Shown: positions 56,834-64,000 of the stretch, piece by piece
How positions within the stretch are numbered: the stretch's first letter is position 1
How the letters are laid out: every line of letters starts with the position of its first letter
Translations under genes and position numbers: made by a program
Assembly (NCBI GenBank): GCA_030068075.1
Contig: CM057835.1
Coordinates: 70,943,895 to 71,007,894, forward strand
Source: Paguma larvata
Taxonomy: Eukaryota > Chordata > Mammalia > Carnivora > Viverridae
Length of the DNA stretch: 64,000 bases
Direction of reading: 5' to 3'
The notes under the pieces: model-generated
Database searches by the model: none
Seen by the model: only the letters and a program-made list of their open reading frames with translations
Told to the model about the DNA's origin: nothing

Positions 56834-59225
56834 GAAATTATAACTTACCATTTGACATTTCTGATGTGAATTTTCTGTCAGGTTATGTTTGGGTTAAAGG
56901 CTTAGGATTAAAAAAAGGCACAGGTATAACAAATATTCTATTTAACTGTCAACCACTCAACTAACCCTAAAAGGACCCCATTTACTCTGTATCCCACAGG
57001 GAACGACCCAGAGCATGAAATAGTTCTGCGGTACCAGCCTCCCGGATACAACACTTGTCATCTGGAAAGGGTGAAAAGCTAAGTGAGAGGGACCTGGGGG
57101 CCCTGTAGGGTATCAGAGAGGAGTGAGAAGGGTCCCAGGAGCCAGCAGTGGGCAGAAGCAACAATAAGGAAGGAGATCGTTGAGGATCGTTCGGAACAGA
57201 GGTAACATTCCCAGTTCCATACATGTGACCCTGAGGGGAGAGGGATTACCAAATGAGGGGTCCATGGTTGGCCTGTTAGGTGGGCACCACGGAAAGCTTT
57301 CAACAATGATCTCAGAGGTACATTTCATAAAATTTTACCATACATGTTAAGTGAGTAGGCACTAACAAGTCCTAAAGACAAACAGTTTCACATCTTGTAG
57401 CCTAACACCTCCCAAACCTAGGTGACTCTCCCAACCAACTCAGGAAGCCCTAGTACACTCTTCAAAACAGCAGTGTTTACCCGCACTAGTGCTAAGAACT
57501 TGAAGTCAGGTGGAAGCACAAAGATATCAAGTCTCTGTTTTGATGGGCAGGGGTAAAGGTCAGGCTCGAAGGGACCCTAACATTCGGGTGGAACTCAATA
57601 ACAGGCTCATCATCTGAACTGAGATCAAGGAGAGAGTTACTTTATGGTAGGTTATAGATCATGTCAATGATATTGGCCTGCATGTGGGGCGGACATGGAG
57701 AACTGAGTAATGTGAAAGGACACGATTCTGGCCACATAATGGGCATCCAATGATTGTCCCAAATATGAGAGACAATTTGAATAGAGGAGTAGAGTTCGGC
57801 TAGTGTAGACCAGCTCAGGCAATGTGACTGTGCTCTGGGAGCAAAGACAGAGTCCCTTTCCCCAGGTACTCAGAGCCCAAAGAACCTACTATGCACAAGA
57901 CTCCTTCACTCACTATGGCTCAATCCTGAGTGCACCCGTGACCTGGTATAAGAGACCCACTAGGTCCTAAGTCACTGAAGCATACAAGGTCAGTCTCACA
58001 AATGTGCAGGCACCACCAGCCCCCCGTCTATGTCTCATCAGAGACAAGCAGCTGCCTTCACCAGACCTGCAAGGGAGCCACGTGAGTCAAGGACAGGGCC
58101 TACAAACCACAGGAGTTCTGAGATCACAATGGAGCAGAGCAAAGGGACCCCTTAGACTTCTCTCCAGCCACTCATGCCCTAGACAAACCCAAGAGGGAGA
58201 AAGAAGATTGAGGGTCCTAGTATCCCAATGCAACTGCTGGTCCCATGTCATGGATATGAATGCTGAAGCCCAAATGAGGGAGAAGGTCACCCAGGTCTAC
58301 ATCACGTCCATGACCTACTGTAGAATACCAAAATCACCCCACCTGTGGTACTACCCCAACTAACATCTCTTCTTGTAAGTTACTTGAAAGTGTACATTAA
58401 GGAAAAATGAAAACACCAAAATAAGAAGACAGAGGAATAAGAATACTTCCATGTTCCCATCCACCAGGTCCCAGTGTATCAATTCCCTGATTATGCTGAT
58501 GCAACAACAAAATAAATGCTCTCTTATGCAATATTTGGAAACAAATTCCAGATATCATACCTTTTTATCAATAACAATTTCATCTGTGTACCAGAAGATC
58601 AAAGCCTAAACAGAAACTAAAATAGCATCTTCAAAATGACGTAGAAACTGTGAGTAAATCCTTAACAACGGAAACACGTATCATCAAAGAACTCAAACTT
58701 GTAACAAGTGAATTCATGGATTATATTGTTGATGCTGTTTTTATTTTAGGGTATTTTGTTTTTTCTTTCTGAGTATTGAATAACATCTGACACTTTGGTT
58801 GTGGGGGTGTCTTCAGGTCTGTTGGGTCCCTAAGAATCTCCCAAATTGCTCTACTTTTCCTTGCGAGGAAGGAGATTCAGGGGCTGAGCAACTAGCCCTG
58901 GGACTCTCCCGTGGTAGGGATAGAGTCACAGACTCCCAGAGTTGTATCTGAACCATCTCCATTTTCTCTGCTTCCTCCTTTTGAAAACTGCTTCTGGCAT
59001 CGGATCCTTTAGGAGGGCCAGTTTGCAAGACATCAGAATCACCTCCCAGGACAGTTGGCTACTTTATATCAATGGACCCTCATGAAGTGGACCTTTTGAG
59101 GTAGCATTAGCTGCTTTGATGTTCAATGACTCTGTCCATCAGATGGGAAGGGTACATCACAGCAATATTTCATTTATGTCTTCTTTCTCCTTGAGGGCTT
59201 CAACATAGCCATTTGGGGAATGCCT
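56834..59225. other. C11 to J12 spacer, first part
   Basis: C1/C3-type flank; aligns with 41820-44215. Old repeat at about 58365-58690. No gene seen. Confidence 0.75.
58365..58690. repeat. Old interspersed repeat, copy 7 of 7
   Basis: Matches 43365-43680. Confidence 0.5.
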
Positions 59226-60815
59226 ATAGCCTTGTCCCCCTCTCATGAGCACACCTGCTCTGACCTCCCCAAGGACACTGCTCTGTCTCCCTCCCACAGA
59301 CTCCCTGTGCACACTCACTACTGGACCCTCTGTCTGTACACTGGTCACTCACACCCACACTCCTACTGCTGACACTTCCTCTCACCAGTATCTCTTGGTG
59401 CACACCAAGTTCTCTGGGAAACCGACATGAGCTATGCTCTCTGGGACCCCTCTGAGGCCAGACCAAAATATTAGCCCACCACTTCTGTTTTGATAATCTG
59501 CCTAGGTCCTGTTGTTAATCAAGACTCAGGTTGATCATGAACAGATTTCTCAACTGACTCATCTACTTAGGAGCTCGGTGTGGGATCTGATCATAACACA
59601 CAAGCACACACAAGCACACACACAGGTACAAATGAACAGAAACATACATGCACACCCATGATCACAGAGCCATTGGTTCCTTTACAACACTGCCATGGTG
59701 GGCATCTCTATGGAAATCAAGAGGAGCTGGGGTAGAAGGTGCTGCACAGGAAGCCAGGATATGACAAGAACAAAGACAACTCAATCTCTGTCATCCATAC
59801 CAGAGCCAGCCAGTAGCAATAGAAGGCTCCAGGGACTGTATTAGTGCTGGAGCGAGACAAGCAACCTCATGAGAAGCTGGAAAGATGTTTATAAACTATT
59901 CGAGAGCACATCAAGGAAGACAGCCAGAGTTCTGGCTTAGCATGCCAATGTGACACAGAAAGGATGCCAGACTTGTGCGTCCCCTGTGTGAGAAATTCAG
60001 GTGACATCCCCAGGCGAGGATGCAGGTGAAGGTCATGGGTTTCAGAGACCCTCCTCTTCACATGAAGGTCCAGTGCAGAGGTACAGTTTGTGTCCCCTTC
60101 TTGGGGCTACCCTGTGCTAGTAATGCTCCTGTACGTGGGGCATGTGTGATTCTCAGTCACTTCAAGGCTGGCGCAGATTCCCACACGTCAGCACAGGGTA
60201 AAATTTTAGGAGGTAATGACTGCCTCCCCACACACCAAGGGCCCACCAGGTCTATCCAGTTTGCATTCAGAGCACACAACCCTACACCACGACAGCTGCC
60301 CTCACGGCTTAGGACAGGGACTAAACAGTGACCACACTACTGTCCAGAAGAACTAGCCAAAGGCAAGGATCAGGAGCTCAAGGCCTAGAGAGGGATCTAA
60401 GTGCTTGGGGAAAACAAGATTCTGCTCCCAACACTTCCCATTCCTGACCCTGACCTCCACTGTTTCCTGCACTGAGGATGCGGTGGCATATCTAGGATGC
60501 TCTCTATGAGTTCCAAGTATGCAAAGGGTTCCCAGACCCATCATCTCTGTGCTGAAATAGCCCTGCTCACCCATTCTACAATGACATCCTGACACTGACT
60601 GAGGAGAGCACACAGGGCCTTCCTAAGGAACGTTAGCTGGGAATTCAGATGCCATATCTAGAGAGGGTCTCTCCAACCCCTCCCTATGCCTGAGGATGGA
60701 TAGAATCTGAACCTTCCATGTAACTGAAATTCCAGGTCTTCAGGGGGCAACCCAACAGCCACCCTCTGCCCGACCAGCACCCGTGACAAGGAGGCTGGGC
60801 TTTGGGTCTCTCATG
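59226..60815. other. J12 upstream flank
   Basis: Nearly identical to 44216-45812 (offset ~15.0 kb). CA-rich tract at about 59599-59624. No gene seen. Confidence 0.75.
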
Positions 60816-60827
60816 CAGCCGCAGGTG
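60816..60827 (+). promoter_or_regulatory. Paired E-box upstream of J12 (variant)
   Basis: CAGCCGCAGGTG, 32 bases before the nonamer. The first E-box is lost by one change; CAGGTG remains. J9 has the intact form. Confidence 0.45.
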
Positions 60828-60859
60828 GGCCTTGGTCGGGGGTGGTGGGGCTGACAGAG

Positions 60860-60887
60860 GGTTTTTGTTCGAGGCTGTGTCACAGTG
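60860..60887 (+). other. J12 recombination signal (12-RSS)
   Basis: Perfect nonamer ggtttttgt, 12-base spacer, heptamer cacagtg. Confidence 0.9.
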
Positions 60888-60925
60888 TGGTGTGTTCGGT
60901 GGAGGGACCCATCTGACCGTCCTCG
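60888..60925 (+). CDS. IGLJ: Ig lambda joining segment J12
   Basis: 38 nt, GVFGGGTHLTVL plus G, donor GTAAGT at 60926. Identical in coding sequence to J9. Strong RSS and intact C12. Likely functional; transcripts from J9 and J12 cannot be told apart by J sequence. Confidence 0.94.
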
Positions 60926-62880
60926 GTAAGTCTCCCCATTTCCCTCTTCCTTCATGTCCAGTATACATTTTCAGGTGAGGTTTTTCTGTTTTCTATTGTG
61001 ACCTAGGCTCAGGCTGAGGGTCTGTGGGGTCAGTAAGTTTTGTGTCTTTTGTCTGCTCCTCATCGCCACCACTAGTTCCATTTGTCAGATGTGTGGTCAG
61101 GCCTACAAGGGACCTTCCCTGTGAACCCTTCCTGATCTACCCATGAACTCAGGCCTCACTTTGGCTCCAGCTCCCTCTCCATGGGAACCTTCTTCCCTGG
61201 ACTCAGGGTTGGTTGGCTTCCCACTCAGGGTCTCTGGGCTCCATGAGTCTTATGAAAATTGAGATTGAAGTGCAAGTGACTTGGGGTTGTGCTGCCAGAG
61301 GGGCCATAGGTTTGGGAAGGATTCTGGTGATGACTCAGGCATTGGGTTCCATCCTCGGGGGGTCCCCAGAAGAGGACTGCCTAAAGCACAATGAGGAGAG
61401 CCTTGTCTGGGACTTGGAGACATGGAAGAGGAAGTGGGACAAGGGGGTCAAGGAAGAAGGGTGGATATCAGAGGAAAGGGGCCGTGAGTGCTGGGATCTT
61501 CCACCTCCCAGGGATAGGCAGGACAACAGCAATAGGACAGGTCTCTGGACACTCGGACAGCAAAGGTAAATGCCTTCAATACCAGAGTTAAGCCTCCTTA
61601 GCAGATAGGTATGTGGGGCCAGGGTCTCCAGGTAGGATCAGGTGACAGGGAAAGACCCTGCCAGGCACTCGAGAATCTGATGAAGGACAGACTCCCAGTA
61701 AACTTCACAGAACAGGGAGACCCTTCAGAACAGACTTAGCCCATCCTTAAAACTGGGTTCCAAGGGTCTGAGGAGAATTGAGGGGTGAAGGCAAGGAATG
61801 GGGTGCTCAGGCTGTCAACAGGTGGGAAGTGTGGGAAGGATTCTGGAAACGGTCAGGCATAACATTCTGTCTTCAGCTCATCCCAGCTGAAGGGCTCCCT
61901 GAAGCACAGTGAGAAGAGCATTGATCTGGGGACCAGGAGATATGGAGGTGGATGGGGGACAAGGGGATCAAAGAGGAGGCAGGTCATAAGAAGACAATGG
62001 CCTCAGGGTACTGGGACCTTGCACCTCTAGAGGAAGAGAAAGGACACCAAGATCAGGACAGGTCTCAGGAGAGTGTCTAGTCAAGACACCAAGGTGCAGG
62101 GGTACATCTCTTCACAGCCCACTAAAGGAGCAGTGCTCCATGAGTAGATACATGGGGTAAGAGTCCCCTGATAGGGACAGGTGACAGGGACATTGACAGC
62201 CAGCCTTCCAAAATACTAAACTAACAGACTCCCAAGTAAACTTGACAGAACAGGGTGACCCCTCAGCACAGTCATGGTCTAACCTCAAAACTCAAAATTC
62301 ACATTTCCTGAAAATCCTCCATCTTACAGGACTCAAAGGAATCCACCTCTGGGAAGTCCCACTTCTTACACACTCAGGAATCTCCCTGGGGGTGGAGAGG
62401 CCTGTTGGGAGGAGGGCAAGGCTGGAAACATGATGCGATGGGCTCTGGGGATAGGAAACCTCATTTTCAAATGGAACACAGCCCTGCAACAAGGACAGAC
62501 GACCTATAGGGGCCCAAAGAGGGGAACTGAGGGACATGACAGTGAGAACAACGTCCAGGACAGACAGATAAACAAGAGAATTCAGGTCTCAGGACCAATG
62601 TCAGGCAGTGCCAGGGGAGGACTGTGTGGATTAGGAAGACACACGACCCAGAGAGGGTCCTAGGCCATGAAGGGATCTAGAACCTACAAAATTTGACAGT
62701 CACATTAACTCCAACAGAAGGTGAGTGACCCTACCCATGGCTGACCTGACCTCAGGGAGCAGAGACCACTTGAGGCCCAGGCCGTGAACATGATTGAGTT
62801 GTTATCCACATCGGACTGAGGTAGGAGCTTCATCTATGGACACCTGATCTCTGACTGACCGGCTCTCCTCTACCCCGCAG
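60926..62880 (+). other. J12-C12 intron with internal duplication
   Basis: 1955 bases, no SINE, with the ~0.5-kb tandem duplication as in cassettes 3 and 9. Nearly identical to the J9-C9 intron up to about 62240, then roughly 10-15% different. Splice-donor-like motif with GT at 62721. Confidence 0.8.
62721..62726 (+). promoter_or_regulatory. Splice-donor-like motif before C12
   Basis: ccaacagaag|gtgagt with GT at 62721, 160 nt before C12. Confidence 0.5.
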
Positions 62881-63200
62881 GTCAGCCCAAGTCGGCACCC
62901 TCGGTCACACTCTTCCCACCCTCTGCTGAGGAGCTCAGTGCCAACAAGGCCACCCTGGTGTGCCTCATCAGTGACTTCTACCCCAGCGGAGTGACGGTGG
63001 CCTGGAAGGCGGACGGCACCCCTGTCACCCAGGGCGTGGAGACCACAAAGCCCTCCAAACAGAGCAACAACAAGTACGCGGCCAGCAGCTACCTGAGCCT
63101 GTCACCTTCCCAGTGGAAATCTCGCAGCAGCTACACCTGCCAGGTCACGCATGAGGGTAACACCGTGGAGAAGAATGTGGTCCCCGCAGAGTGCTCTTAG
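62881..63200 (+). CDS. IGLC: Ig lambda constant exon C12
   Basis: Complete 320-nt exon, 106 residues, with Cys28, Trp42, Cys87 and Cys105. Acceptor AG at 62879-62880, TAG at 63198-63200, AATAAA at 63309. It differs from C9/C10 at residue 77 (SPSQWKS for SPAQWKS). Functional-looking with J12. Confidence 0.95.
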
Positions 63201-63308
63201 GTCAAGGGACCACCACCTCCCCAAGGGGGTGTCCAGCTGTTGGACCTCCAGGAAGCACTCCCCTTGCAACAGAATTCCAGCCCTTCTCCCTTCATTCAGT
63301 CAATGCTC

Positions 63309-63314
63309 AATAAA
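63309..63314 (+). terminator. C12 polyadenylation signal AATAAA
   Basis: AATAAA 109 bases after the stop. Confidence 0.85.
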
Positions 63315-64000
63315 ATGTCCATTATTCAATCAGAAATCATGTCCTCTGGTCATCTGGGTTCAATATTTTGTGTCCTGAAATCAACCAATCTTAGGGTGAA
63401 ACATCATCCTAGGGTCTGTGAGAAAGGAGACTGCAGAAGGCGTCCTCATAGTTCTTGAAGGGTAGTTTTAGTCTCAGCCTAGATTGTGAGAGAACATTCC
63501 TCAACAGGAGATACAAACAGCAAAAACAAGAGAAAACTTCCTCCTCAGTGTCTGTATACCCTCCTTCTTGTATGAACCATGTCTACTGCCAGTAATAGCT
63601 GCCCTCACTGATCATGGGTCTCCATTAATGCTCCGATAATTACTGAGCTTCACCCTGTACCTGGTGCCACACTGTCTACAACTAGCCCTCTATTATAAGG
63701 TCCACTCTTGTCTCCAAAGACCCCCACTCAAGCCATGATGTCTCTGGTTTCCTACTCCATGTGAACATTCCCCATCATACCAGCATAGAGCCCTGTCCCT
63801 CCCTTATGAGAACCCCTGTTCCTACCTCCCCAGGAACAATCACCTGTTCTTCTTCCCAGACTCCCCATCACACTTACTACAGGACCCTCTGCCTAGAGGC
63901 TGGTCATTCACACCCACACTCCCACTGTTGGCACCTCCACACAACAGTGTCTCTTGCTTCTCTCTTGCATCCAAGGAATCTCTGGGAGACACATGGCAGC
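63315..64000. other. C12 3' flank, leader of a further cassette
   Basis: Aligns with 48308-48990 and 52577-53230, the DNA that leads to J10 and J11. It therefore looks like the start of another C-to-J spacer cut off by the window edge. Confidence 0.7.

Noticed and set aside
5264..63200. CRISPR-like or bacterial repeat system suggested by regular spacing
   Set aside because: The regular spacing is whole gene cassettes of 4-15 kb in a mammalian locus; no short direct repeats with unique spacers.

Overview
This is mammalian germline DNA from the constant end of an immunoglobulin lambda light-chain (IGL) locus. It holds a long head-to-tail array of J-C cassettes, all on the + strand, with no V segment in view. 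The source is most likely a felid or another feliform carnivore. The tRNA-Lys-derived CAN-SINEs have the cat-type body (as read here on the minus strand: '...aatctgaagcaggct...', '...gagctgtcagcacag...'), and the young LINE-1 tails have the carnivore/felid 3' end. The constant domains are carnivore-like (…[15 protein letters not shown]…, ending …VVPAECS). The species call is inference; the locus call is very secure.

Layout. 1-3870 is a nest of LINE-1 elements: an old minus-strand L1 split by a young plus-strand L1, whose A-tail received a second, tiny inverted L1 tail. About 3.9-5.2 kb is unassigned leader DNA. From 5.2 kb to the end I count 11 J segments and 12 C exons, numbered here by cassette in window order. 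J1-C1 (C1 is only the 3' half of an exon), J2-C2 (C2 three residues short), J3-C3 (intact), J4-C4 (C4 pseudogene), J5-C5 (intact). Then a 5'-complete L1 with an open ORF1 but no ORF2 (30.8-33.0 kb). Then J6-C6 and J7-C7 (intact), C8 (pseudogene with no J), J9-C9 and J10-C10 (intact), J11-C11 (both defective) and J12-C12 (intact). The DNA after C12 looks like the leader of yet another cassette beyond the window.

How it works. Each J has a 12-spacer recombination signal on its 5' side, a 38-nt coding block with an F-G-x-G motif, and a GT splice donor. The C exon follows 1.3-2.0 kb downstream with a CAG acceptor. RAG1/2 would join an upstream V (23-spacer signal) to one J, and splicing would then join that J to its own C. 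J donates one G and C begins GT-CAG, so the junction codon is Gly. Seven or eight cassettes look usable (2, 3, 5, 6, 7, 9, 10, 12).

Evolution read from the sequence. The array grew by repeated unequal exchange. There are about 4.25-kb units in the 33-56 kb region, and a larger ~15.0-kb repeat (40.43 kb onward matches 55.44 kb onward). Part of the 15-kb repeat is nearly identical and sharply bounded, as expected for gene conversion. Cassettes 6, 7, 8, 10 and 11 carry one orthologous SINE in the J-C intron, whereas cassettes 3, 9 and 12 lack it and instead have an internal ~0.5-kb tandem duplication. The C exons are much more alike than their 3' flanks. Two non-coding motifs hold fixed positions in most cassettes: a paired E-box 5' of J and a splice-donor-like motif about 160 nt 5' of C. 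These are the least explained features in the window.
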